Assembly (NCBI GenBank): GCA_035289625.1
Contig: DATDWP010000008.1
Coordinates: 1 to 64,000 of the forward strand
Length of the DNA: 64,000 nt
From: UBA10205 sp035289625
GTDB taxonomy: Archaea > Iainarchaeota > Iainarchaeia > Iainarchaeales > Iainarchaeaceae
Direction: 5' to 3'
In this document: positions 42,590 through 51,635 of the stretch, in pieces
Layout: each line of letters starts with the position of its first letter
How positions within the stretch are numbered: position 1 is the stretch's first letter
Program-made: the position numbers and the translations under genes
Notes under the pieces: model-generated
What the model was told of the DNA's origin: nothing
What the model saw: only the letters and a program-made list of their open reading frames with translations
The model's database searches: none

Positions 42590-43690
42590 AGGGTTCTTCC
42601 CTCTCCTTATTGCCGCGTATGCCAAAAGATACCCACCCGCGCTCCATGCCTGGAACCTTCCGCCAGCCGGCATTTTTGTAATTGGGCTAATCCACTCATT
42701 AAATTCCCACTCTGGTTTTCCTAATGAGCATGCAGATGAGAGCAATCTGAACTGCTGCAGAGCATACTCTTTTCTATTTGCACTAAGAAGAGCGCATATA
42801 TAAAATGCTCCAATAAATGGCCAGATTCCCCCATTTAGATATGAGTGTGCATTTTTTGCAAGGCACTCATTAAAATAATCTTTCCACTCACTATCTCCCT
42901 CTTTAATGGGCGGGTATATTGAGCGCAATGGGTAGGGGGTTGCAATATTTTTCCTTTCAATATAATCAAGAATTGAATTTGCCTGCGCTTTGCTTGCAAG
43001 TCCAAAAACAATTGCAAGTACGTTGCCAAGCGAATCAAACCAATGCTCATGCTCGCTGTATTTCCCATGATCTTTCCAGTGCCAGGGCAAAAAATAACCT
43101 AAATCATCTGACCACAAATAATAATCAACAGCTTTTTTGAATTTTTTTAATTGTGCGCTTTTGGCCCCTGTTGCCTTGAGCGCAGCATAGTAGAGCGCTT
43201 GCGTATTTATTGTATGCCCGTATTTGTGCGGAAAGCAATCCTGCCAATCAGATGTAGGGAGCTGCTCAGGGAGTAAATCTTCCCCGGCATCTTGGTATTG
43301 GACCCACTGCAATGCTGCACTTATTTTCTTTTTGTGCAATTTCCAAAGTGCTGGCCCAAATCTTTTTTTATAGAAGTGCTCACCTAAAATGAACCAGAGG
43401 CTCGAATCAATAGTTGCAAAAGTAGCAGGCTTATCAATCGAACCAATAAAATCAACTGCATTAGGGATCTGCCCTTTGCTGCTCTGCGCTTTTGCAAGTG
43501 TTTGCAGGCTTTTTTTGAAAACATCCTTAAAATTCTGGTAGAGAAGCGTTGCTCCCATTAATGAAATATTAGAATCGCGGGACCAAACCTGGGTATAGCC
43601 ATCTTTATCCCCGGAAGCATAAAGGCCATATTTTGTGGAGCATTTTTGCAAAACCCAAAACGCCCTTTCTTTTCCCTTTTCAAAATCCAT
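42578..43690 (-). CDS. Alpha/alpha-barrel glycosidase-like protein
   Basis: 370 aa from ATG 43690. WSRDSNISLMGATLLY, then TIDSSLWFILGEHFY, the SDWQDCFPHKYGHTINTQALYYAAL segment and GGIWPFIGAFYICALL resemble GH63/GH100-type (alpha/alpha)6 hydrolases such as neutral invertases, mannosylglycerate hydrolases and debranching enzymes. The SDWQD and the WSRDS acids are plausible catalytic residues. Cytoplasmic, no signal peptide. Closes the glycan island; could degrade a stored or solute oligosaccharide. Confidence 0.65.
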   Translation of the reverse strand: MDFEKGKERAFWVLQKCSTKYGLYASGDKDGYTQVWSRDSNISLMGATLLYQNFKDVFKKSLQTLAKAQSSKGQIPNAVDFIGSIDKPATFATIDSSLWFILGEHFYKKRFGPALWKLHKKKISAALQWVQYQDAGEDLLPEQLPTSDWQDCFPHKYGHTINTQALYYAALKATGAKSAQLKKFKKAVDYYLWSDDLGYFLPWHWKDHGKYSEHEHWFDSLGNVLAIVFGLASKAQANSILDYIERKNIATPYPLRSIYPPIKEGDSEWKDYFNECLAKNAHSYLNGGIWPFIGAFYICALLSANRKEYALQQFRLLSSACSLGKPEWEFNEWISPITKMPAGGRFQAWSAGGYLLAYAAIRRGKNPLEI

Positions 43691-43877
43691 AGACAAGAAG
43701 ATGGAATAGGTACAATAAATAGCTTTTGATTCTATTCTTGCTGTAAAGGCAAACCTTAACCCATAAGGCCCCCTGTCCTTTTCCAGTCATGGATTTTTTG
43801 TCAATTTTTAGGCCCAATTTGCCCTACAGGCCAAGCAACTTGATTTAGACAATTCAAAAAATTTGAAAATTAAACAT

Positions 43878-44279
43878 TTATTTTTTGGGCTTGAAATTGA
43901 GAGCCGCCGAATTTATGCAATAGCGTTTTCCTGTCGGGTTTGGGCCGTCATCAAATATATGCCCCAAGTGCGAGCCGCACTTTGCGCACACAACTTCAGT
44001 GCGCTTCATAAAAAGGCTATTATCTTCTTTGAGTTTAACTGAACCGGTTTTTGCAACATCATAAAAACTAGGCCAACCTGTACCTGAATCAAATTTTGTC
44101 TTAGAATCAAACAGCACATTCCCGCACGCAACACACTGATACATCCCGGTCTCTTTATTGTGAACATATTTTCCGGTGAATGGAATTTCAGTGCCGCCCT
44201 CAAAGCAGACATGATATTGCTCTGAGCTGAGCTTTTCTTTCCATTTCGCACTATCGCTTGTCTCAATTTTATCTTGCAT
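43878..44279 (-). CDS. msrB: Peptide methionine (R)-S-oxide reductase
   Basis: 133 aa MsrB. Reduces methionine-R-sulfoxide in proteins. Two zinc CxxC pairs (CVACG and CAKCGSH), the GTGWPSFYD motif and the catalytic cysteine in KRYCINSAAL are present, so it is a selenium-independent form. Together with the superoxide dismutase it points to oxidative-stress exposure. Gap to the next minus-strand gene, 5 bp, suggests cotranscription. Confidence 0.95.
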   Translation of the reverse strand: MQDKIETSDSAKWKEKLSSEQYHVCFEGGTEIPFTGKYVHNKETGMYQCVACGNVLFDSKTKFDSGTGWPSFYDVAKTGSVKLKEDNSLFMKRTEVVCAKCGSHLGHIFDDGPNPTGKRYCINSAALNFKPKK

Positions 44280-44284
44280 AAAAA

Positions 44285-44809
44285 TTATCTATGATGGACA
44301 TTAAAGGTTCTTTTTCCTATATCTAGCTCAGGGCGAGTTTTCCCAAATGCAGCCAAACCTCTTTTTACTTCTAATTTAACATTTCTCAGTGGAACTCCAT
44401 CTCTTATTATTATAACCGGCTTTTTTAAAGTAGCATTTAATCTACGCGCGGCATGCATAATTGTTTGAGGTAAAACTTTTTTTCGCATTGCACTTTCAAC
44501 TCTGCTAATAAAATCAGCTTCGGAAATTGAACGCCCTGACATTATTTTCAAGATTTTCCCCGTTGCTTGTTCTACTGTAATTTGTGCAATATTATGCGCC
44601 CCGCCCCTTCTATCAACTTTGTGGCGTGACTTTGGCTTACTTTCAGTCTTTAACCATGCATGAATTTGAGTATAGGTGAAACCTAAATGCCTGAACTTTC
44701 CATAAAGAGCAGCCGCAGCATCAGCTAAATTCATAGATTTATCAATTTTCGCAAAATAATCGTCAAGAACCATTTTTTTATTTTTATCTTTTTCACTTAA
44801 ATCTGCCAT
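44285..44809 (-). CDS. Basic protein, unknown
   Basis: 174 aa. A helix-rich protein with a basic middle (KPKSRHKVDRRGGAHN) and basic C-terminus (IGKRTFNVHHR). Two regions look like helical bundles; no cysteines or membrane helix. Directly upstream of msrB on the same strand. Not recognised. One of several orphan basic proteins of about 170-200 aa in this window. Confidence 0.5.
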   Translation of the reverse strand: MADLSEKDKNKKMVLDDYFAKIDKSMNLADAAAALYGKFRHLGFTYTQIHAWLKTESKPKSRHKVDRRGGAHNIAQITVEQATGKILKIMSGRSISEADFISRVESAMRKKVLPQTIMHAARRLNATLKKPVIIIRDGVPLRNVKLEVKRGLAAFGKTRPELDIGKRTFNVHHR

Positions 44810-44865
44810 GCAATAATAACAAATCCGGAATTTATAATCCTAATCATCTAAGAGTTAAAAGCATC

Positions 44866-45675
44866 TTAAGGCTGAATTTTCCTATAAGCCACAAAATGAA
44901 TAGCCGGATCTTTTGTTTTAATTTCAACATCAAAATGTTTATTGAGCCAACCCAGTATTTCTTTTGCTTTTACGGCACCTATCATATCTGAATGTATCTC
45001 CCCCGCCAAAACTTTTGCGCCAAGTAAAACATTTTTGCCGCGCGTGAAAATGGCGTCTTCTGAACCTTCAATATCAAATTTTATTAGGTCAAATTTCCCA
45101 AATGAGCATATGTCTTTGACTTGCACAGACCTAGTCTTTGCACCATGAACTGGCATTAACGTATGCGAGTCATGGAAATCCGATAAAGAAATAATCGCAT
45201 CGCCATTTCTGTCTGCAACTGCCTGCATTTGTGCAGTAACAGTTTTCCCAAGCCCATTTTGCACAATATTTCTTTCCAACAATTCAAAGTTTTCCCTTAC
45301 AGGCTCATTGCACACAATTCTTGCGCCCGGAAACCTTGCGGCAAAATAGAGTGCTGAACACCCTATGTTTGATCCAATATCAAGGACACTTTCAACTTTC
45401 ACTTCCCTATCAATTTGGTAGAAATTTCTCACAAAAATTTCCCGAAGAACACCCTCATCAGCTTCTACCCTAAAAGATATCCTTATTGGCCTACCATTTA
45501 TGCGATGCTTGAGCTTTGCAGTATGAATGACACGGTAGTTTTTGAATCCGGCATTTTTTGCAGCAGATGCAACAAACCACCTCGCAAAATGTTTAGCTTT
45601 CTCCACAGGTGAGAATAGATCCCTATTTGTATCAAGTTCCTCTACAATAGTTTTAAATTTATGGGCAATACTCAT
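44866..45675 (-). CDS. FkbM family SAM-dependent methyltransferase
   Basis: 269 aa. SAM-binding motif I VLDIGSNIGCSALYFA (near residue 96), FEPIREN-like CNEPVRENF, and the FDLIKFDIEGSEDAIF motif are diagnostic of FkbM enzymes, which O-methylate sugars or other small molecules. The first 80 residues have no known motif. Monocistronic, convergent neighbour none. It may modify surface glycans or lipids; target unknown. Confidence 0.85.
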   Translation of the reverse strand: MSIAHKFKTIVEELDTNRDLFSPVEKAKHFARWFVASAAKNAGFKNYRVIHTAKLKHRINGRPIRISFRVEADEGVLREIFVRNFYQIDREVKVESVLDIGSNIGCSALYFAARFPGARIVCNEPVRENFELLERNIVQNGLGKTVTAQMQAVADRNGDAIISLSDFHDSHTLMPVHGAKTRSVQVKDICSFGKFDLIKFDIEGSEDAIFTRGKNVLLGAKVLAGEIHSDMIGAVKAKEILGWLNKHFDVEIKTKDPAIHFVAYRKIQP

Positions 45676-45736
45676 TTGGCATCAACTACAAATTTAATTT
45701 TTGCAAATCCATGCATTAAAATTATGCAACCCCGAC

Positions 45737-46531
45737 CTAGTCAGCCCCTTTTGAGGATGCGGTTTTTTCAGCAGAATTCATGGAAATGAAAATCTCTCCG
45801 AAGAACACGTCCTGCCACATGTTTATTCTGCCCTTGTTTGTGAGAAAGAGGCATGGAATGAATGTGCGCACGATTTGCTCTCTACTGTCCTGCTCTTTTA
45901 GAAGGCGCGAGAATAGCACTAGGCCTTGTGAATCGACATTTTTTGTAATTATTTTATACACTTTTTCCATTGCCTTATCAATATCAAAATCATGTGCAGG
46001 GATTGTGAATTTTGTGCGCTCGCGCCCCAAGATAGATTTGTCGGTTTTCTTTTTTGTCGATTCCAGCATTTTTTCAATGCTTGAAACAAGATCCTCAAGC
46101 GAGACCTTGCCCTCTTTTATTTTGCGGATATTTTTAAGGTCCGGCAAGAGAGCTTCAAATTCTGCCCTCTCATCAGGGCTCATCTGCCTTTTTTGCTCTA
46201 AAAATTCATCCTCATCCTCAATTTCCGAGAGGCGCAAAACATTTGCCTTGAATTTTAGTAAAATCGCGCATGCCAAAAGTGCATTAGCAGGAATTCGAAG
46301 ATCGGTTCCTGAAATAGAATTAATTTTGTGCAAATACTTATTTGCAAGCTGTGAAATATCAATCTCCCAAGGGTCCATGCGCTCTTTTTTTACAAGTTCG
46401 ATTAAAATGCTCTTCCAAGCTGGCTGCTCTATCAAATCAACAAGATCAACTTTATCCGGAAGCTCTATAATCGAAGATTCGTCTGATCCTTGGGCAAGTG
46501 CTGTTAAATCATCCTCTTCTAAAAATTTCAT
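45737..46531 (-). CDS. scpA: Segregation and condensation protein A
   Basis: 264 aa kleisin of the SMC-ScpAB condensin. N-terminal segment WKSILIELVKKERMDPWEIDI is the family's SMC-neck-binding helix region; the middle part is acidic, and the C-terminal winged helix ends near residue 255. ATG 46531 was selected because TATA-like ATTATATATT sits about 27 bp upstream; TTG 46537 is excluded. ScpB is encoded about 36 kb away. Confidence 0.9.
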   Translation of the reverse strand: MKFLEEDDLTALAQGSDESSIIELPDKVDLVDLIEQPAWKSILIELVKKERMDPWEIDISQLANKYLHKINSISGTDLRIPANALLACAILLKFKANVLRLSEIEDEDEFLEQKRQMSPDERAEFEALLPDLKNIRKIKEGKVSLEDLVSSIEKMLESTKKKTDKSILGRERTKFTIPAHDFDIDKAMEKVYKIITKNVDSQGLVLFSRLLKEQDSREQIVRTFIPCLFLTNKGRINMWQDVFFGEIFISMNSAEKTASSKGAD

Positions 46532-46552
46532 ATCCAATAATAGTAGGGCAGG

Positions 46553-46563
46553 GAATATATAAT
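46553..46563 (-). promoter_or_regulatory. TATA-like element of scpA
   Basis: ATTATATATTC on the minus strand, centred about 27 bp before ATG 46531. Confidence 0.6.
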
Positions 46564-46647
46564 TTGGGGTTTTATACCAATTGAAGAATTTGACTATAAG
46601 TGGCTTTAAATGCTAATAATTGGCAATTGCAATATGCTTATGTAGAA

Positions 46648-47925
46648 TTAAGTCCCTTCTTTCCAACTCGAAAGGTATTTTTGCTGCTCTTTTGTTAGGC
46701 TATCAATGTGAATGCCCATTGCGTGCAATTGTAGCTTTGCAATATGCCCATCAATTTGAGACGGCAGCACATGCAGGCCGGGGGAAAGGTCGTGTGAGAG
46801 CCCATACTCTAAAGCCAGTGCCTGGCCGCAAAAACTAAGTGACATTACAGCAGAAGGATGGCCTTCAGCCGACCCTAAATTCACAAGCCTGCCCTGCGCG
46901 CACAAGTACAATTTTTTCCCGGAGCGCAATTTGTACTCATCTAGTTGCCATCTTATCCTTCTCTTTTTTGAAGAGATTTCCTCAAGGCCTACAACATCAA
47001 TTTCAACATCAAAGTGCCCGGAATTTGCAAGTATTGCGCCGTTTTTCATTTTCCTAAAATCAGGCTTTGCAATAACGTGTTTATTTCCGGTGACTGTAAT
47101 AAAAATATCCCCCGAAGAAAGTGCCTTTTCAAGCGGCATTACTAAGTACCCGTCCATTTTTGCCTGCAGAGCTTTTACCGGGTCAACTTCTGTTACAATT
47201 ACATTGCTTCCAAGCCCGCTAGCGCGCAATGCAACACCCTTGCCACAATCCCCATAACCCAAAACTACAACTGTTTTTCCTGCAAATAAAATATTGGTAG
47301 CGCGCAATATCCCATCAATTGTGCTCTGTCCAGTCCCGTAGTAGTTGTCAAATAAGTGCTTTGTTTTATTATCATTTACCGCAATCACCGGGTATTTTAG
47401 TGCCTTCTCGCGTGCCATTGCAGCAAGCCTAATTACCCCTGTTGTTGTCTCCTCGGTTCCTACTTTTAAATTTTTCAAAAGTTCAGGGCGCTTTGTGTGG
47501 ACCTCTGTTACCAAATCAAGCCCGTCATCAATTGTACAGGTTGGTAAAAAATCCAAAACCTTGTTTAGGTATTCATAATACTCTTCTTTTGTTTCCCCTT
47601 TTTTTGCAAAAACATGCACGCCCTCCTGCGCAAGCGCTGCCGCCACATCATCTTGCGTACTCAAAGGATTGCAGCCCGTGATTGCAACCTTTGCCCCGCC
47701 TGCAATTAGAGTTCGAACAAGAACAGCAGTTTCTTTTGTCACGTGCAATGCCATGCCCACGCGCTCTCCTTTAAATGGCTTTGATTTCTTGAAATGCTTT
47801 TGCACTTCAAGTAAAGCGCCCATCTGCTCTTGCGCCCATTCAATCTGGTTTACCCCATCTGACGCAAGCTTGATATCAGCTACCTTGTAACCCATACAAT
47901 CGTAGAAAAATGGATCTGCAACCAT
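46648..47925 (-). CDS. ahcY: Adenosylhomocysteinase
   Basis: 425 aa. Hydrolyses S-adenosylhomocysteine, product inhibitor of methyltransferases, to adenosine and homocysteine. NAD-binding VVVLGYGDCGKG and other conserved segments (GCNPLSTQDDVAAAL; NDNKTKHLFDNYYGTGQS) are clear. As in archaea and some bacteria it lacks the KPDxYRY tail of the eukaryotic type. Supports the several SAM-dependent methyltransferases in the window. Single gene. Confidence 0.95.
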   Translation of the reverse strand: MVADPFFYDCMGYKVADIKLASDGVNQIEWAQEQMGALLEVQKHFKKSKPFKGERVGMALHVTKETAVLVRTLIAGGAKVAITGCNPLSTQDDVAAALAQEGVHVFAKKGETKEEYYEYLNKVLDFLPTCTIDDGLDLVTEVHTKRPELLKNLKVGTEETTTGVIRLAAMAREKALKYPVIAVNDNKTKHLFDNYYGTGQSTIDGILRATNILFAGKTVVVLGYGDCGKGVALRASGLGSNVIVTEVDPVKALQAKMDGYLVMPLEKALSSGDIFITVTGNKHVIAKPDFRKMKNGAILANSGHFDVEIDVVGLEEISSKKRRIRWQLDEYKLRSGKKLYLCAQGRLVNLGSAEGHPSAVMSLSFCGQALALEYGLSHDLSPGLHVLPSQIDGHIAKLQLHAMGIHIDSLTKEQQKYLSSWKEGT

Positions 47926-47976
47926 TTAAAAGGGTTGCTCAAACCCAATGGTACAAAAGCAGGATTCAAAATCGGT

Positions 47977-48309
47977 TCAAACCCCATATCCAAAAATTGA
48001 AATGAGTGCTGCAATTGCAAGAAAAAACAAAAGAGCAAGTATTGCAAGAAGGGCAATTATTCTCTCTAAAACCCGCCTAAACCTCTCTGTACGCGCATCT
48101 TTCATGTTTGCATTTTGAGCCTCATACCCGGCTTTGATTTTGGCCTGCTGCTCTTCATTTACAACAGTTGGCCGACCTACATATTTACAAACAGAGCAGC
48201 TAAATTGTGTTGAACCATCCTTTAGCTTTTCCTTTACAAGTTTTTCAGAGCCACAGCGCGAACAGACCTGAAAATCCTCTTTTTGGGCGACGGGCTTTTT
48301 TTCGGCCAT
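47977..48309 (-). CDS. Zinc-ribbon protein with C-terminal membrane helix
   Basis: 110 aa. N-terminal zinc ribbon CSRCG...CSVCKYVG (residues 16-44), Gln/Lys-rich linker, then a basic segment RTERFRRVLERI and one or two C-terminal hydrophobic helices. Tail-anchored topology, ribbon in the cytoplasm. Not recognised. Its start is 31 bp from the stop of the PfkB gene, so they may be cotranscribed. Could be a small assembly or regulatory factor. Confidence 0.6.
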   Translation of the reverse strand: MAEKKPVAQKEDFQVCSRCGSEKLVKEKLKDGSTQFSCSVCKYVGRPTVVNEEQQAKIKAGYEAQNANMKDARTERFRRVLERIIALLAILALLFFLAIAALISIFGYGV

Positions 48310-48340
48310 TTTAACCGACTAGAAGTAGGACATACTTGTT

Positions 48341-49249
48341 TTAAAACTTCACGAATTCACTAAATTCCCCATACCTTTTTGTAACATCACGCATATTTAT
48401 TTCACAAAGCCTTTGCACAGAAAACCCTTCCGCATTAAATGAGGCAACACTTGAAGCATAGACAATTCCCTTTTTCATATTCCCAAATGAAAAATCTTGC
48501 GTTTTTGCCAAATAACCAATTAAGCTCCCTCCAAATGAATCCCCGGCCCCTGTTGGGTCTTTTACATTTTCCAAAGGATAGCCAGGACATGCAAAATAGG
48601 AACTATCTGTAAAGAGCACGCAGCCATGCTCGCCTTTTTTTATTATCGCAACTTCAGAATCCCGCTTTAGGATTTCACGCGCAGCCTTCACTATGCTGCT
48701 TGTTCTGAAGAGTTCACGCGCCTCGGCATCATTCATTAGCGCAACATCAACTTGCTCTACAACTTCTAAAACTTCCTCCCTCTTTTTTTCAATCCAAAGA
48801 TTCATAGTATCTGCAACAACAAGTTTTGGCCTCTTTTTCATCTTCGATAAAACATCAAGCTGCAAAGATGGGTCAATATTTCCCAAAAAAAGAAAATCCA
48901 CGCCAGCATAATCACTAGGGATTTTTGGATCAAATTTTTCAAAAACATTGAGTTCTGTTTTAAGGGTTTTTGCGCTGTTTAGATCAAGCCCATATTCCCC
49001 GCTCCACCTAAATGTCTTGCCGCCCTTTTCAATTTCAAGCCCGCGCAAATCTACTCCTTTAGATTTCATTTGATCAATGTATTTTTGCGGAAAATCAGAA
49101 CCCACTACCCCGACAACCCCAGGTGAACTAAAAAGCGAGCAGGCAATCGAAGCATATGTAGCTGAGCCACCAAGAGCACCCTTAACTGTTCCAAATGGAG
49201 TTGATACATCATCTAGGGCTAGCGAACCTATGACAACAACATCTACCAT
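48341..49249 (-). CDS. PfkB-family carbohydrate kinase
   Basis: 302 aa. GALGGSATYASIA near residue 25 and NVKDPTGAGDSFGGSLIGY, with the catalytic aspartate, identify a ribokinase/PfkB-family kinase. Its start codon abuts the adenylate kinase stop, so they form an operon. Substrate unclear: nucleoside, fructose-phosphate or other sugar. The next-door adenylate kinase would fit a nucleoside role, but this is speculation. Confidence 0.85.
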   Translation of the reverse strand: MVDVVVIGSLALDDVSTPFGTVKGALGGSATYASIACSLFSSPGVVGVVGSDFPQKYIDQMKSKGVDLRGLEIEKGGKTFRWSGEYGLDLNSAKTLKTELNVFEKFDPKIPSDYAGVDFLFLGNIDPSLQLDVLSKMKKRPKLVVADTMNLWIEKKREEVLEVVEQVDVALMNDAEARELFRTSSIVKAAREILKRDSEVAIIKKGEHGCVLFTDSSYFACPGYPLENVKDPTGAGDSFGGSLIGYLAKTQDFSFGNMKKGIVYASSVASFNAEGFSVQRLCEINMRDVTKRYGEFSEFVKF

Positions 49250-49906
49250 CTAATCACTTTTCTCAAATTTTGAAAGGGCAACTTCGACTTCTGCAAAAAT
49301 ATCCTGGAGCGACCTGTTGCCATCTATTTTTTTCAAAATCCCCTTCTTTTCATAAAAATCACTAAGCGGCTTTGTTATCTGCTCGTACAAATAAAGCCTT
49401 GCCATCACAATGTCAGCTTCATCGTCTTTGCGTAATACTGTTTCAGATCCGCACTCATCGCAAACCCCGACTTTTTTTGAAGGGACATCAAGCCCGTATA
49501 TTCTCTTGCACGAAACACATTGCCTTCTTGCCGAGAGCCTTTTTACAATTATTTCTTTAGAAGAATCAATTTCAACAACAAGATCAAGTTTTGATCCTAG
49601 CGCATCATCTAGAAGATTTTCCAAAAGCTTCCCTTGGTTTAGGTTTCGAGGAAAACCATCAAGAACAAATGATTTGCCCTTGATTGAAAGCAGTTTTTTT
49701 TTCAAAATCTTTAGGACGATATCATCATCAACGAGTTTTCCTGAATTCATCAAAGGCTCTATTTCTTTACCGATCGATGTTGCCTGCACAACTTCATCTC
49801 GCAAAAGATCCCCGGTTGAAATGTGCACGCAGCCAAAGCGCACTTCAATGAATTTTGCAATAGTGCCTTTTCCGGTACCCGGCGGCCCTAGAAGAACAAG
49901 TTTCAT
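49250..49906 (-). CDS. adk: Adenylate kinase, zinc-lid bacterial-type
   Basis: 218 aa. P-loop GPPGTGKGT at residues 7-15, HISTGDLLRDE, FVLDGFPRN and a LID domain with CxxC...CxxC zinc ligands (CVSCKRIYG and CDECGS). Monomeric bacterial-like long form, unlike the approximately 190-aa trimeric archaeal AdkA. Interconverts ATP, AMP and 2 ADP. Divergent from the 49967 gene. Its stop abuts the PfkB start. Confidence 0.93.
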   Translation of the reverse strand: MKLVLLGPPGTGKGTIAKFIEVRFGCVHISTGDLLRDEVVQATSIGKEIEPLMNSGKLVDDDIVLKILKKKLLSIKGKSFVLDGFPRNLNQGKLLENLLDDALGSKLDLVVEIDSSKEIIVKRLSARRQCVSCKRIYGLDVPSKKVGVCDECGSETVLRKDDEADIVMARLYLYEQITKPLSDFYEKKGILKKIDGNRSLQDIFAEVEVALSKFEKSD

Positions 49907-49966
49907 AACTATTACAAAAGAAGAGAGTAGAAGAAAATTTATTAAGTGTGAGGGCTAAATATCACA

Positions 49967-50542
49967 ATGGCGCTAAGTAGACGGGTACTCAAATTAGTGG
50001 GAAAGCGCAAAATCCCTTCAATGCCGCACACATTAAGGCCCAAAGAAAGGCACCAATTCAGATCCCTTGCCGGAGAGATCAGAAAAAAGAAAGCAAATCC
50101 CGGAAATTCGCCACGGCCAATACAAATCGGAAAAGAACTGCTGGCATTATCCAGAATGGAAGGGTTTGAGCCCGCGGAGTGTTTCAGGGGACAATTTTTG
50201 CGCTTGCCTGCTGAAAAACAAGACAGGATGCTTACCTCACTAACTGAGCAGTTTAGAGACCTCGCAGAACGGGCAAACAATGTTTTTAATTTTTTTTATT
50301 GGGATAGAGTTAGAGGAGTTGAAGTGACACGTCCTGAAATTGAAGATATATTAGGCAAACTTGACGGGCTAAGAAAGGAAATCGAGGCAAAAAATAAAAA
50401 ACTTCAGAAAATTGTTAAGCCAGAATATTTGAGAAAAATGGATATGGAAAAGCCTGAACTTAAAAAAAGCCTCGGGTATTACTGGCATGTGGCAGTTCAT
50501 CGGATGTATGAATCCATTAGACACGCACGTCCATTACGATAA
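49967..50542 (+). CDS. Basic protein, unknown
   Basis: 191 aa, basic (MALSRRVLKLVGKRK; RHARPLR at the end), with a helical middle NNVFNFFYWDRVRGVEV and a coiled-coil-like DGLRKEIEAKNKKLQKI. Not recognised. A TATA-like AATTTATTAAG about 27 bp upstream suggests a leaderless transcript. Same type as the orphan basic proteins elsewhere in the window. Confidence 0.5.
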   Translation: MALSRRVLKLVGKRKIPSMPHTLRPKERHQFRSLAGEIRKKKANPGNSPRPIQIGKELLALSRMEGFEPAECFRGQFLRLPAEKQDRMLTSLTEQFRDLAERANNVFNFFYWDRVRGVEVTRPEIEDILGKLDGLRKEIEAKNKKLQKIVKPEYLRKMDMEKPELKKSLGYYWHVAVHRMYESIRHARPLR

Positions 50543-51601
50543 TTATTCCCACACCTCAAAATCGACTACGACCTGCACAATATCAGGAGCGTAGTCCCTT
50601 ACTTTTCTTTTGAAAATAACCTTGAATTTGCGACCCAATTTTTTGCAAGCAGCAGCTATTTGCGAAGTCGGAACATCAAAAGGGTTTTGCCTATCCGCAA
50701 ATTGGTAGTAGTGCACAACTCCCCCCTCTGGTTTTATGAAACGGATTGCATCTTCAAGAAAACTCTCCCCTCCTTTTGGAAGAGGCATTACTGCCCTATC
50801 GCATAGCCCTTCAAACTTTTTTGAAAGTAAAGAAACGTCCCCTAAAATTGGTTCAACCCTATCCTGCACTTTATTGAGATCAATATTGTGCCGCATATCC
50901 TGCACAGCAACTGGATTCAATTCTATTGCAATGGCTTTTTTCATTTGTGAATTTTTTGCAAATATTATAGGAAACGGCCCAACCCCTGCAAAAAGTGCCG
51001 CAACAACTTCCCCTTTTTTTATCTGGCCGCATATTCTCTTTCTCTCAGTTGAGAGGCGAGGAGAGAAAAATACTTCCCCTATACTTATTCTAAAAGTGCA
51101 TCCGTGTTCTTTATAGGTCGCAAATTTTGTTTTTTTACCAGCTATTAGGCGAACCGGTTCATTTCTAAATATACCTGCATGGGCGCCGGTTTTTGCAAAT
51201 ACTGATTTTACCGATTTATTAACCGACATTAGCGCTTTGCCGATCTGGGCTTGTTTTGCAACTAATTCACCAGGAATTTCAACTATTGCGCAGTCCCCTA
51301 AAAGGTCAAATGAGCCTCGTACGTGCTCTATTTCTTTTTTTGAAAATTTTGAGGCAAGTGCATCTTTTAGAGTGGACGGGTTTTTTGCATGCTGTTCAAA
51401 TTCAATTCGCCTGCCCTTTGTGCCTTTTGCAATTTTTTTTAGCTGCAACATTTTTTTGGCGGGGATTTTTAGCACAGGAAATATTACAAGCCCATTTTTA
51501 CCAATGGGTTTTTTGCCCCTATCTAACAAGTTATTGTCCAGCAGAAAAACATGCAGTTTTTGCGCCTTTTTGCCCTCAACTTCAATACCTCTACTTTGCA
51601 T
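50543..51601 (-). CDS. trm5: tRNA (guanine37-N1)-methyltransferase Trm5
   Basis: 352 aa. Makes m1G37 in tRNA using SAM, as in archaea and eukaryotes. N-terminal D1-type domain, RLSTERKRI and VAALFAGVGPFPI SAM-binding segment, AIELNPVAVQDMRHNIDLN, and VMPLPKGGESFL catalytic loop match. It ends 1 bp from the stop of the 49967 gene, and the membrane protein gene (51636) reads the other way. Assignment firm. Confidence 0.93.
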   Translation of the reverse strand: MQSRGIEVEGKKAQKLHVFLLDNNLLDRGKKPIGKNGLVIFPVLKIPAKKMLQLKKIAKGTKGRRIEFEQHAKNPSTLKDALASKFSKKEIEHVRGSFDLLGDCAIVEIPGELVAKQAQIGKALMSVNKSVKSVFAKTGAHAGIFRNEPVRLIAGKKTKFATYKEHGCTFRISIGEVFFSPRLSTERKRICGQIKKGEVVAALFAGVGPFPIIFAKNSQMKKAIAIELNPVAVQDMRHNIDLNKVQDRVEPILGDVSLLSKKFEGLCDRAVMPLPKGGESFLEDAIRFIKPEGGVVHYYQFADRQNPFDVPTSQIAAACKKLGRKFKVIFKRKVRDYAPDIVQVVVDFEVWE

Positions 51602-51635
51602 AAAATTAAATAACCTTGGAACAAATATAAATCGA

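Noticed and set aside
43697..43877. GC-richer intergenic patch with short inverted GGCC-type repeats
   Set aside because: The pairing is short and imperfect, with no promoter or RNA fold signal I can support. Considered as a small RNA and dropped.
45780..46562. Open + strand frame of about 260 codons opposite scpA
   Set aside because: ScpA on the minus strand has clear family motifs, a TATA box and good codon pattern. The antisense product is Ser- and Phe-rich, has no recognisable domain, and is a shadow frame.
51237..51635. Long extension of the DUF63 frame into trm5
   Set aside because: It lies wholly inside the antisense trm5 gene, gives a Ser/Cys-rich shadow sequence and is replaced by ATG 51636, where the membrane protein begins.
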